NCBI GenBank assembly: GCA_015680685.1
Contig: MNCI01030582.1
Coordinates: forward strand, 364,519-428,518
Direction: 5' to 3'
From: Gnetum montanum
Lineage: Eukaryota > Streptophyta > Gnetopsida > Gnetales > Gnetaceae
DNA length: 64,000 bases
Shown: one piece after another, positions 45,333 to 56,128 of the stretch
Layout: each line of letters opens with the position of its first letter
Numbering within the stretch: position 1 is the stretch's first letter
Notes under the pieces: model-generated
What the model saw: the letters and a program-made list of their open reading frames with translations, nothing else
Database searches by the model: none
Told to the model about the DNA's origin: nothing
Position numbers and translations under genes: made by a program

Positions 45333-45346
45333 ATGGGGGAGATGGC
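45333..45346 (+). other. Internal polypurine tract-like site, element C
   Basis: ATGGGGGAGATGG, about 100 bp after pol, identical in context (CAACTTAGT.ATGGGGGAGATGGCCAT) to 8793-8806 in A. Confidence 0.45.
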
Positions 45347-46844
45347 CATTCATGCTAATTATATAAGTAGCTCCTTAGTTTTTCTACCTTTTTGTTTCAA
45401 ATTTTCTTTGTTTTTATATCATTTTTGTTTTACAATTTGTTATTTTTCCAATTTTATTTTATAACATCACTAGTATGTTTTATTTTTCTTGAATATTTTT
45501 ATAGTTTATGGTATAATTTACTTTATTTTGATGTGAATTTTTCTTTTCTTCTAATAAAAGTGCTTTATTGTCAATAGGACTCAATGATGCTATAATTGTT
45601 TACTAATGGTGGTTTGTACCTAATGTTTTTGATTGCTAATATCTAACTTTTATTTTCAAATTTTGATGATCAATGAGTAAGATAGGTTTCTTTTTCATGG
45701 AATAGATAGTGAGTCCATCTCATCCACCCATCCACCAACTCTATGATTTTCCTCGTTTGGGAAGTAGGAGGTCCATTTTACATTAATAAAATTTTAACAA
45801 ACTTGTGACCTTGGTAGTTTACAAAATTTGGAAAGATTCAAAGGTTTGAAAGGGGTGTGAATTTTAGACGATTCAATACTCTTTGTGCTTCTCTACTTAC
45901 TTGAGTTCACGTGTGTTTTCCTGGATTTCTTACCATTTTGTATCAATCAAATAAGATTGGAATAAGTCTTTGCATTATGTGATTCCCATCCAAAAAATTC
46001 ATCAAGACATAAAATACCCAAAGAAAACATGACAAGAATTCATAGCACACCCCTAGACAAAACAAATAGGCTACAAGTACTAGTTATGGAACTAGAAAGA
46101 CATGTTACCTACACCTAAAGGTCCCCTCTATCTAAGGTCCTTTCTCACTTAATGCTTCTCTTTTCTTCTCAAATAAAGTATGATGGTTATAAGTCGAAGC
46201 ATTCTTATGTCTTGAGGGGATGGACTGATCCTAGAGCGGCAATGCAAAGTCATTGAAAGTGATTCATTTTGATCTAGACTAAGGTTGGACTTTATCAAGT
46301 CATTTAACCATAGAATCCACGAGGGACTTTATCTAACCATGATTGGGAAACCCATTCCACTCTCTATCTCATTCATTAATTCTTTTCATAACTCATCTCA
46401 TTGCTAGTTTTCATGTTTTTATTCAATTTCTTAGTTTGACATGTTAAAAGTCCTATGTAGATTCTTCAAGATTTGGGTCCTTAATTTTTTGTAACCATTA
46501 ATCAATTGTTGGATCCATGGACTCCTTAGTTGAGGTTATGTAAGGGAAGAAATGGAATAAGCCTACTATGGGGAGGATCCACTTGCATACCTCTTAGTTG
46601 GGCTAGTTAAGTCCCTTATCCTTGAACATTTTGTTAATAAAATATTTTGCATTTTCCATCGGTTGCATCAAATTTTGTGCTCCTTCAAGAATTTCTCCAA
46701 TCATTCTTCATCTTTTGTGAAATCTCAAGTCCTCTTCATGTATCTCATTGTGTTCCTATATTTTTGGGCTTCAAGTTGACTCCAATTACATTCAAAAACT
46801 TCTTTTTTTTCAAAATTTTACTTGGTCAATGGTGGTCAATAGCT
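45347..46844. other. Element C non-coding spacer
   Basis: Homologous to 8807-10539 of A and 52742-53656 of F, without coding signal. It has a single copy of the repeat that is tandem in A. Confidence 0.6.
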
Positions 46845-46934
46845 GCGTAACTACGCCTAGTTAACATAGCTAACTACATCGACTAGGTCCCATTGATGAG
46901 ACCCAATCAATGGAATGAAAAAATTATATATATA
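46845..46934 (+). promoter_or_regulatory. Internal promoter of element C, diverged
   Basis: Decayed dyads (ACTACGCCTAGTT, CATTGATGAGACCCAATCAATG) span about 46845-46912, followed by TTATATATATAG at 46924-46935. The order and spacing match the A, F and E internal promoters. About 370 bp after it, at about 47305, the element is cut before its accessory ORF begins. Confidence 0.55.
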
Positions 46935-47308
46935 GTGCCATCACTTAGGAAGGTTTTACCATTTTCTTCAAATGTAAAGGAACTTTTTTTAATTTTTCAG
47001 AGGTCAAAACCTTTTAGAGCATATAACTTTTAAATTGTTTGCCTAATTTACTTTGTTCTTTATCCCTCAAGCTTTTGGAGGTATGCTTTACGACATGGGT
47101 GCCACAAACCTTAGGTTTTTGACAAAACATTTTTTAGAATTTTTCTAACTTCTCATGGGTTTAATGAATAAAATAATATTTAATCATTAACCTATGAGAG
47201 TTCAACCCTTTCAACAAACTCCAGTAACCTATTTAATCAAATAATAAAAAATAATATTAAAATAACCAAATCCTCATTTTCCATTTATTAATCCTAGCCA
47301 TACTCAAC
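46935..47308. other. Element C leader, truncated
   Basis: Untranslated leader matching 10640-10990 of A (shared 'CTTAGGTTT..GACAAAA' and 'TTCAACCCTTTCAACAA' blocks). Similarity to A ends near 47305, where element E sequence begins. Confidence 0.55.
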
Positions 47309-48724
47309 CATTTAGTTATGGGGGATATCCCCCATTTCAATAACAAGAAGGATTAATAAATATTTTTTATTTTCTTTAATTTTACAACTTTTTTTAGTTT
47401 TTTTTAGTTTTTCATTTTTTAACTTTTTATCTTTTTGTGTGTTGTCTTTTTCTGTTTGTGTAAGTAATCTCATCTACAAATAAAACACTCATGTGGATCG
47501 TTGGTTGAGATGTGTTTTATGTTATTAAGTCATGAGTGATAATTATTTGAAATAGTGAGCACACTACACCCACTCATCCACTCTATAAATAAAGAGGCTA
47601 TGTTCGAGGGTACAGTGATATTCTTGAGATTTCTAAACTTAAAATTAATTTTGTGTTATTTTACCTAAAGTGAAGAAGGATGGACCAAGAGGGAATGATT
47701 AGGGTGTGACATCAAGGGGACTTGTGGATTGTCTTTGGTGACGTCTGTGGGTGTTATCATGTAACCTGGTTGTACTCAGATCCTTGTAGATCTAATGAAA
47801 ATGGGAGTAAGAGTAATCAAAAGGGCACTTGAAAATCAAAATTTGTTCTAGGGGGTCTGACTGGAAAGACATGCACCCATGCCTAAAGGTTGGCAACTTC
47901 TCTGGACTCAGTAAAGTGAAAAAAAAAGAGGAAGAGAAAAAGAAAAAAGAAGTGCCATAAAAAAAATCACTCCTCCCTTGTACTAAACGTCAAGTGATCT
48001 TATGCCTTGTTGTTATGGTACTCTCATAGTTGTTCATCATGGGATGAAACAATGCAATGTCACTGATTAGAAGGATGGACTTGGTCTTGATCTTGGAACG
48101 ATGGGTTAATGACACCTTAATCATGCTTTTCACGTAGGATTCATTGTACCCTGCGACAGTTACCTCATGTCCCGATCTCTACGATCCCTTTCTGTACTTC
48201 ATCTCATCTCACTGTTCGTGTAATTGTAGCTCGTGTCCCGTGTAACATAAAAGTTTCATCTCATTCCGGTGATATTTACATGTGTGTGTTTTGTGGAGTT
48301 AGTGCAGATTACATTTAACCCTTCTAGTGCCCACGGACACTTTACGTGTGATTACACAAGGGCATAATAAGTTGAAACCTGCTTTGGGGAGGACCCACTT
48401 GTGTAATTTTGTTGTAATCTTCCTTAATTCTCTCGCTTAAACACACAATTTTTAACCCCCAACTTAGTTCTTCATAAATTTCTTTCCCATTTATTAACCC
48501 TCTAAACTTTAATGTTCCAATATTCCATTACATTCCCTTTTCTTCATAACCGCCAAAGCTTTAATCGTTAAATTCACATCTTTATCATTCAAATTTCCTC
48601 TCGAATTTATGTAATTACCCTTGAATCCATTAATCCTTGCTAATGTCCTCATTTTACACATTAATTTCAAGAAAAATCATTAAAAATTTGGTCTCTTTCA
48701 GGTGTATTCCTTTAGTGGTGACGA
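47309..48724. other. Element E spacer
   Basis: Starts with a purine tract, TTATGGGGGATATCCCCC (near 47316-47333), like the post-pol sites of A and C. It keeps the GGGGAGGACCCACTT landmark near 48395 but is otherwise well diverged. No coding signal. The pol of E is not present; E begins here at the post-pol tract. Confidence 0.55.
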
Positions 48725-48797
48725 GATATCGCGTACACGATATCACGTCCCATGAGATATCACGTACGCGATATCGCGTCCCCTGTTCCTATAAATA
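48725..48797 (+). promoter_or_regulatory. Internal promoter of element E (GCGTACGC palindromes)
   Basis: Two copies of a 20-bp palindrome, consensus GATATCGCGTACGCGATATC, at 48725-48744 and 48756-48775, each with one change. The flanking repeat CGCGTCCC/CACGTCCC follows both. TATAAATA lies at 48790-48797, 15 bp after the second dyad. The ORF start is about 220 bp downstream. CpG sites are mostly intact, so this is a younger copy. Promoter role inferred from the same order in A, C and F. Confidence 0.7.
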
Positions 48798-49015
48798 GGA
48801 ACCCCCACTACAACACTTAGATAAATTATGCCATACATCATATGACCTTAAGTATACCGGGATATTAAACCGCAAATCCACCTAAGTCATAGGACCCATC
48901 ATTATAATTTTTAGGCACGATCACACAATAATAAACGATCTTTAATTAAGGCACGTAGTAAGGTATAACTTGATTTCCTAAACAACCTTACTAATGTTGG
49001 CCCGTGTAATTGCAG

Positions 49016-51802
49016 ATGGCCTTGAAACGCACCCAGCAGAAGAGTCCGACCCAAGGTGGAGCAAAACAACCTAGGAGAGGTCGGAGGCAAGTCCTTGCCG
49101 GACAACATAATGAACAAGAGGTGCATTCATTCAACATCCATCAAGAGGTACCTCCTACCAGACAATCCGGGCAGGCAAAAAGAGGAGCAACTGCACCTGA
49201 ACTGGGACAACAACTCACGTTGCCCCTAGAATGTGTTCAGGCTATCCACAAAAATTCCACAATCGCTTCGGTGATTGTGGAACTCAACTTCGAATCTTTT
49301 GCAGAGTTCGCTCCTAAGGCTGTTAGGGATCACCTCAAAGGGTCTCCCTTATGGCCTGTCCTCTCTGAACAAGGTGCCTAGCACTTAGGAGAAACGTACC
49401 TATTTTGGCACAATAAGGAGCAAGGCACCACGGTAAATATTGGTGGTGTGACAGTGGATTTTTCTGCACAGGAGATTTTGGAAGTGTTAAACCTTCCGAA
49501 TTCAGGCCCCCATGTTGCTCGGTTATCCACCCGATCCAACCCTGATGTGCGAAAAGATTGGCTAGAAAGGGCTTATGGCAGAGATAAAGCTTTTGGTGAG
49601 CTGACCACGGAAGAGAGAGTTTATTTTAAAATCGGAACCTATCAGCTCTTCCCCACAAAAGGTTTAAAAAGAATATCAACATACGCGGCAAGACGATGTG
49701 CAGTGTTGATGGGAAAGGTTAACGCTAACCTTCCCCATCTATATTTAACGGAGATCCTAAGGTGATTCGAAGAATGGAAGATAGGGAAAATGGCACTCCC
49801 TTTTCCTTGCCTTATCAGAAAACTGTACCGTCGGGTAGGTATTCGGGGATATACAAATGATGTCCTTCGAAAAGCCCAAAATGCTTCTTACGCTGAATTG
49901 TTAAAGGCGCCAGATCCAAGAAAGAGCACTGGCGAAGAGTTGGGACCAGATGAAGAAGATGAAGAACAAGTGACTAAAACCCCTGCAACTCAGCTTGCAG
50001 GACCCAGTCAACCTCCAGCCACAGGTCCTAGCCAACAACAAGAAGCAGAACCCGGTACAGGCCAGGATCAGCCGCCGCCACAAGACTATAGACCGTCGAT
50101 GAGCCATTTGAGGGCCATTGCTGAGACGGTCAGTTGGGGAAGTCGTGATGACGCCAATCTCTTCCGTGTCATCGATGATGCCAACCAACCTACGATTTCA
50201 ATAGATCGCACAAGGGGTGAGTTGTCAATGCAAAAAAGAGGAGGGAAAAGCAGATGGTCACAATAGATCTCTGGAAATGTGGCATCTTTCCAACTTTAGT
50301 TAGAGACTAGTGAAGGGGCCACTGTGGTGGTCATGCAACACCAAGATGCCATGGGAGCAGCTGAGATGGTCGCTGACCATATCAAGGAGTCCTTTAATGT
50401 ACTTGTTGTGCCACCGGAAGATCTTTCAGGAGCACAAGATGCTCAAACCATTGCTGGAACCTCAATGACTCCTGCTGAACATGAGGATGTATTGGACAGA
50501 TTGCTTCAAATAGGATAAGTTTTAACGTCCCTGTTTGATATCCCCCAGGATGTAACAGCAATTCAGTCAGATCTCATTTCGACCAAGGGGAAGCTATTCA
50601 TATTTGAAGTAAGGGTTGATCATGTTGAGGCTGAAGTGCAGAAACTACAAGAGTAGCTCATCGCCTTACAAGCAGCATAGCGGGATCTCTTGCGATTGGT
50701 TCTCGCAGACCAGTTAAACAATTTTAAAATCGAGCAACTAACTAAATTAATTGTAGAAAATAAGAAGGTGGCAGAATAAAAGGAGACGGCCACTTGGGAT
50801 GCCTCCACATTAAAGGCACAAACTCATGTGCATCTTAAGGCACTCAAGGCCTTGCAAGAAGAGAACAAGCAGTTGGTTGTCGATAACCTTCGGTTGACTT
50901 CTGTGGAGAAGCAAAAGAATGTTCTCGATGAGCACTTTCATCGACTGCGAGAACAATTCATTCGAGTCAACCAAGATGTAAGTTGTTTGGTCAGAGAAAA
51001 TTGAACCCTCTCAATGGAGGAGGTGCACGCTATTCGACAGAAATCAGCCATCGAGATTAGTGCGTGGCAGAATGAGGCTAAATGACATGAGAAGCTGAAG
51101 GAGCATTTTCGTGATTAGGTGGGGATGTATAAATAGATCCTGTAAAAGGAGATCCATATGGCCAAAGCTCAAATCAATAGCATCAGTGTCCAGCACACTG
51201 ATTGGGGGGCCATATTGGACACTTATGCCTATGCCCACAAGGCGGAAATTAAGAACCGAGACCTGCAGATCCAGGACTTAACTAAATACATGGAGTTGGA
51301 AAACCTTCGATATGCCAACTTAGCCATGTTAATAGTAGGATGCCCAAGGTCAGAGCTCGAGCAGCAGGTAGCTTCCACCCATATTAAATATGAGGCAGAA
51401 TTTGCAGAACGAAAGAAGTTGGCTGAAAAACTAGATGTTGCAAATTCTGAACTCGCGATGGTAAAAGAAAGATACCAAGGACAGAAAGATGTGGCAACCG
51501 ACTTGGCTCGACGGCTAGTCAAACTTCATGAATACAAAGATAGAGCCCGAGCCTACGAAGAGGAACGACGGGTGTTCGCGGCATGGTATGTCAAAGCTAA
51601 TCAGATGTTCCTGCAACTACCCTATCCGTGGGAAGTGCCGACTCCATGAAACATCAGAGCATCAGCATGGACGGCACAAGACCCTCGGACCGAAGAGGAG
51701 AAGCTCCAGGCTATTCTTCAATGTCATCAACCTTCAAAGCTTGGAGCACGTGACAAAGGGAAAGCACCCATGGAGGAGCCACCGCCACCAGGAACTACAT
51801 GA
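49016..51802 (+). pseudogene. Element E accessory ORF (929 codons), decayed by stops only
   Basis: Single reading frame from ATG 49016 to TGA 51800-51802 with no net frameshift. It has 13 internal stops, starting at 49379, 49763, 50264, 50516, 50654, 50678, 50777, 51002, 51083, 51116, 51134, 51143 and 51647. Each is one C-to-T step from CAG, CAA or CGA. Regions: basic N-terminus (1-60); helical N domain with 'GETYLFWHNKEQG' and 'GGVTVDFSAQEILEVLNLPN'; a block ending 'LPFPCLIRKLYRRVGIRGY' (near 49796-49852), resembling the 'putative plant transposon protein' domain; a Pro/Gln-rich linker (about 49920-50090); a long coiled coil (about 50520-51600); and a Pro-rich tail. The ATG follows TGTAATTGCAG, a possible 3' splice site. 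No signal peptide or membrane segment seen. Function unknown. Confidence 0.8.
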
Positions 51803-51921
51803 GTTCCACATTTTTGTAGTTGTAGCATTTTTTCTCTATGTTGTGTCTTCCCACACTGTGGCATTAGTCCATTTCTTTTTCTAGATAATAATCCCATACC
51901 TATCCACTGTGTAATCACTGA
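51803..51921. other. Element E 3' untranslated end
   Basis: AT-rich, includes AATCCCATACCT, which also precedes the polypurine tract in A (near 14123-14134). The tract and LTR start should lie at or in the following gap. Confidence 0.5.
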
Positions 51922-52258
51922 NNNNNNNNNNNNNNNNNNNNNNNNNNNNNNNNNNNNNNNNNNNNNNNNNNNNNNNNNNNNNNNNNNNNNNNNNNNNNNN
52001 NNNNNNNNNNNNNNNNNNNNNNNNNNNNNNNNNNNNNNNNNNNNNNNNNNNNNNNNNNNNNNNNNNNNNNNNNNNNNNNNNNNNNNNNNNNNNNNNNNNN
52101 NNNNNNNNNNNNNNNNNNNNNNNNNNNNNNNNNNNNNNNNNNNNNNNNNNNNNNNNNNNNNNNNNNNNNNNNNNNNNNNNNNNNNNNNNNNNNNNNNNNN
52201 NNNNNNNNNNNNNNNNNNNNNNNNNNNNNNNNNNNNNNNNNNNNNNNNNNNNNNNNNN
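51922..52258. other. Assembly gap, 337 N
   Basis: Undetermined bases. From the position of the coding end and LTR end, the gap hides the 3' polypurine tract, LTR start, U3 operator region and TATA box of element E. Confidence 0.95.
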
Positions 52259-52741
52259 GCATTTAAGTGTGACTGCTTGGTAGCCCAGTGGTGTAGCTAA
52301 GGGGATCTACGCTTGGTAACCTAGTGGTGTATTTGGGGTCTACGCTTGGTAATCCCAGTGGCGTACCTAGGCCTATGCTTGGTAGTCCCAGTGGTAGTCG
52401 TGCACGAAGTCCAAGATGTGTACGGTTGATCAAGGAATTGGTTGCTTGTTGCACTTAGGCCAGATTAGATTTTCTTACCCTTCTCCTCTTAGCTTAGAAT
52501 TAGTTAATATTATTTTCCACTGCCATCAGAAGTAGCGTAGATTAGGAAACACATCATACACCTCATCTAGACTAAACCATATGTGACATATGCAAAACTA
52601 GTCTAGGTGGGAAGACAGCGAACTGCAACCTAAGGCTAACTATCTAGGTGCCACGACTAGTCCATCTGTGGAGTTCGACCGGATCGCGCGTGCAACGCTC
52701 GTTTCGTATGGTTGAGTGTAGGGGTACCTCGCCACTCATCA
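52259..52741 (+). mobile_element. 3' LTR of element E, right part
   Basis: R/U5 portion: four imperfect copies of CTTGGTAATCCCAGTGGCGTA-like sequence (near 52279, 52313, 52347, 52378), the ACTAAACCATATGTGA block shared with 41570, and GGTTGAGTGTAGGGGTACCT before the end CTCATCA at 52741. Most CpG sites survive, indicating a younger copy than LTRs at 1795 or 14189. Confidence 0.8.
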
Positions 52742-53656
52742 CATTTCAACAACTTTAGGACATGAAATAAAGTCTTTGTATGGTGTGGTTCCCATCCAAA
52801 AATTATATAGATATAACAAGATGGAAATTCAAAGCACATCTCTTAGACAAATAAATAGGTTAGAAGCACTAGTTATGGAACTAGAAAGACATGCACCCAT
52901 GCCTAAAGGTCCCCTCTAACTAAGGCCCTCTTTTACTTCCTACATATCTTCTTTTCTCTTTATGGAATGGTGGTTATTTTGTGGAAGCACTCTCATGTCT
53001 CAAGTGGATGTATTGATTTTAGAGTGGTGATGCAAAGTCACTAAAAGTGGCTAGTTTTAGTCTAGACTAAGGAAGGATCTTCTGAGGTCATTTTAAACAC
53101 AAACTCCACAAGGGACTTCTTATGACCTCAATTCGGGATTCCATTCCACCTTCTCCATCATCCATCCATGCTACCATACCTCACCTCACTACTAGGTTCT
53201 ATGTTATTCTCTATGTCTTAGTTTGATGTGTTTGAATTCTTTGATAGATTCTTTTTAATTAATCCTTAACTTTTCATGATCATTAACCAACTATGGGGCC
53301 CACAGACTCCTTAGTTGAGGTTATGCAAGGGTAACAAAGGCATGAGCCTACTATGGGGAGGACGCACTTGCATATCTCTTGGTTTGGTTAGCTAAGTCAC
53401 TTACCTTAGACATTACTACAATCCTATCTTTTAGATATTCCTTTGTGCAAATCATTGTGTGCTCCTTGGTCTCTCATTTTCCATCCTCTTTCTTCATTTG
53501 CTTAAATTTCTTAATTTTTGGGACCTCAAAACCCTCTTCACATATTTTCATCATTTTCATGGTTGTTTGGGTTTCCATTTGACTCTAATTCCATTCAAAA
53601 TCTCTTTTTAATTTTCAACTTTTGACCAAGTCAATGAAAGTAACAATGGCCAATAG
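52742..53656. other. Fragment F spacer
   Basis: Starts directly after the E LTR, in the middle of the post-pol spacer, and runs parallel to 9580-10540 of A. So E is inserted next to, or within, another element of its own family. No coding signal. Confidence 0.65.
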
Positions 53657-53735
53657 CTACATTGACTAGGCCCCATCAATGTAGTTGACCGCATCCACTA
53701 GGCCCTATTGACACAATACAAAAATAGTATAAATA
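53657..53735 (+). promoter_or_regulatory. Internal promoter of fragment F
   Basis: Dyads CTACATTGACTAGGCCCC..ATCAATGTAG (53657-53684) and a second (about 53695-53712), then TATAAATA at 53728-53735. Same order as in A, C and E, with AGGCCC in place of AGGCCT. Confidence 0.6.
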
Positions 53736-54174
53736 CTATAGAAAACTTTTATTTTTTCACATTTGGTGCTTAACACCCAATGATTTTTTGCAATTTTTAG
53801 AGCCCAAAAGCCTTCCCAAGACTATAACTCTTGCACCATTTATTCGAATCATCCCATTCTTCAATCTTGTAGTTATCAGTGGTAAGATCTTAGTCATGGG
53901 GGTAGTAAACCTTAAGGTTTTGATGATATTTTTTTCAAAATTTTTCCTCACTCCCCCAAAGGATTAAGATATAGAATACTATTAAATCATTAATTTTTTA
54001 GAATTTAACCCTTCCAACAGTTTCAATAAACCAAAGATTAAATTGATAACTAAATACTTAATCCATCTAGCCATAATCACATGTTATCCAAGTGTAACCT
54101 CCCTATGAGATAATGTATTCTAGTCATTTTGAGTTACATAATATTTTCTAACCCATTGTTATGTATGGTTATAG

Positions 54175-54624
54175 ATGGCACCAAGACCAAAGAGATCATA
54201 GGAGGAAGGACCATTGCAACCATAGAAAAAATGACCCAGAGGAGGAGGGAGCCAATAAGAACATGATCAAGAATAGGCTAAGGTAACCCATGCAACAAGA
54301 CCTCTTAGAGATGAGGTCAAGGTGGAATCTATCTAATAGATTCCCAAAGAAAAAGATACATTTGAACATTCATAGCAAGGCAAGGCATCAAGCCCTATAC
54401 CCAGACTAGAAGTCACACTTACTCAGGCATACCTCAAAATAATAGGAACTTGTAAGGCCCAACACTTAGTTCTCCAAGAGGTAAATTTTGGGAAATTCCT
54501 CAAACAGACTCCAAAAGATGTCAGAACTCAATTGCAAGCCTCTCCCATGTGGCCAATCATCACTTCTAATGGGGAGTGATACATGGGAGAAACATATCTT
54601 TTTTGGAATAATAGAAAAGTAGGA
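54175..54624 (+). pseudogene. Fragment F accessory ORF, 5' part only
   Basis: ATG at 54175, following TTATAG as in A (11086) and E (49016). The 'GETYLFWNN' motif near 54589-54615 matches 'GETYLFWHN' of E. The frame has several stops and is cut by the LTR of element D at about 54627. About 150 codons of the expected 930-950 remain here; the rest would lie beyond element D. Confidence 0.7.
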
Positions 54625-54758
54625 GATGAAACACCACAAAGTTCAGAGCTTAGTACTTGTCCGACCCCAAACAAGGCCCTGGAACTCACAAACGATGCAA
54701 GCTGCATGAGAGCAACACTTAGTTTTTTGCTAAGTATATGGGGCCAGCATACACACAA

Positions 54759-55182
54759 GCGTATACACCCGGCGTATATGCTCAGCATTTTCGCGTATAC
54801 GCCCAACATTCATTTTCGGCGTATATGCCCGACACTTCAGCGTATAAGCCCAGCTCTCCAGCGTATATGCCCAGGCACTACAGATGTGCACGCTCGACGA
54901 AAGAATCTCCAATGACAGCATGAAGATAACACCGAAGAGAAAGAATTGAAGCAAGTGGCACCCTTAGGCGTATGCGCCCGGTGTGTACGCCCAGCATTCC
55001 GGCATGTATGCCCAGCATTCGTCAGCGTATACGCCTAGCATGTACGCCGACCTGATGCAGCGTATATGCCCGGCGTATACGCCCAGAAGTTGTAACATTT
55101 TGTATAGTTGTAAAGCATATGCACCCGGTCAACGCGCCACGTGTCGCCCATCACGAGTCTAGCGTAACAACTTGTATAAAAC
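54759..55182 (+). promoter_or_regulatory. GCGTATACGCC array and TATA box of element D
   Basis: I count 13 variants of GCGTATACGCCC between 54759 and 55084; GCGTATACGC is a 10-bp palindrome. Variants include TATATGCCC and TATGCGCCC, mostly CpG transitions. Spacers often read AGCATTC. TATAAAAC at 55175-55182 follows the last copy by about 90 bp. U3 enhancer/operator function is inferred. Confidence 0.65.
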
Positions 55183-55874
55183 CCCCATTTTTCCACTTCT
55201 GCCGGACGTTTTTGCAAAATCCCGGAGCAGACCAAAGAACATTTACACTGCGCAAAAGAGCAGAAAACCTTCTTACGCTGAGGAGTCCTGCACGCTGCGG
55301 ATCCAGTCTCTTACGCTCCGCCCGCTCTGCAAACCGTCCAAGCCACCTGTGTGTACGTCGGGGCTTTTCGGCCGCCTTGTGTTCCCATAACTACGTTAGA
55401 CCGGTGCACTGTACTCTGACTCTGTAATTCCATCATTTCTTCGCTGCAAGTTCTTTTACAGTTTTACGTCAATTTGGCCCACGCCTCGCTCACGCTTCGT
55501 TTGCATCTGTTTATGTTTTACGCTGTAAACCCCCATTTTTCCACTTCTGCCAGACGTTTTTGCAAAATCCCGGAGCAAACTAGAGAACATTTACACTGTG
55601 CAAAAGAGCAGAAAACCTTCTTACGCTGAGGAGTCCTGCACACTGTGGATCCAGTCTCTTACGCTCCGCCCGCTCTGCAAACCATCCAAGCCACCTGTGT
55701 GTACGCCGGGGCTTTTCGGCCGCCTTGTGTTCCCACAACTGCGTTAGACCGGTGCACTGTACTCTGACTCTATAATTCCATCGTTTCATTCGCTGCAAGT
55801 TCTTTTACAGTTTTATGTTAATTTGGCACATGCCTCACTCGTGCTTTGTTTGCATCTGTTTACGTTTTACGTTG
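55179..55874. repeat. 348-bp tandem duplication at the D transcription start
   Basis: The block beginning AAACCCCCATTTTTCCAC at 55179 recurs from 55527 with about 348 bp period, running to about 55874. Differences are few and mostly C-to-T or G-to-A. Copy 1 begins at the TATA box, so the duplicated unit contains the predicted transcription start and R region. Confidence 0.88.
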
Positions 55875-56109
55875 TTTTTTCTTCGTTTACGCCTGCACGC
55901 CGTTTACGCATAACCCAGCGTATTAGCATTCGCATACGCACGGGGAAATCCTTGTCTGATCCGCATGCGGACCACCCAAGGTACTCTGCCTCCACTGCAT
56001 TCCAGCACGCCCTCAGGCGTAGGCAGGGTCTTCTGTACACGTCCTGCGATCCCGCAGCCTCTGTTTTTCCTTCCAACCTGAGATCGACGATTTCAGGCGG
56101 TACAGAAAT

Positions 56110-56128
56110 TGGCGCTAGAAGGAGGGCC
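56110..56128 (+). other. Primer-binding site of element D
   Basis: TGGCGCTAGAAGGAGGGCC begins five bases after the inferred LTR end. TGGCGC starts are typical of plant Ty3-gypsy primer sites. I have not assigned the tRNA. Confidence 0.6.

Larger units (their letters stand above)
54627..56104 (+). mobile_element. 5' LTR of element D (Tat-like)
   Basis: About 1478 bp, starting TGAAACACC just after homology to the accessory ORF ends and finishing GGTACA before the primer site. U3 holds the GCGTATACGCC array (54759-55084) and TATAAAAC at 55175. The region after the TATA box is duplicated in tandem (348-bp unit). It is much GC-richer than elements A-C. The 3' LTR is outside the window, so ends are inferred. 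Confidence 0.75.

Noticed and set aside
47316-47333. GGGGGATATCCCCC palindrome as a regulatory operator
   Set aside because: A single copy overlapping the post-pol purine tract, with no TATA box nearby; kept only as a tract.
49016-51802. Stop codons corrected by RNA editing
   Set aside because: The required U-to-C editing is an organelle phenomenon in some land plants; deamination decay explains all stops more simply.
37351-52741. Elements C and E as a single element with LTRs at 37351 and 52259
   Set aside because: At about 47305 the sequence jumps back to a second post-pol tract, and E differs in age and operator type, so two elements are joined or nested.
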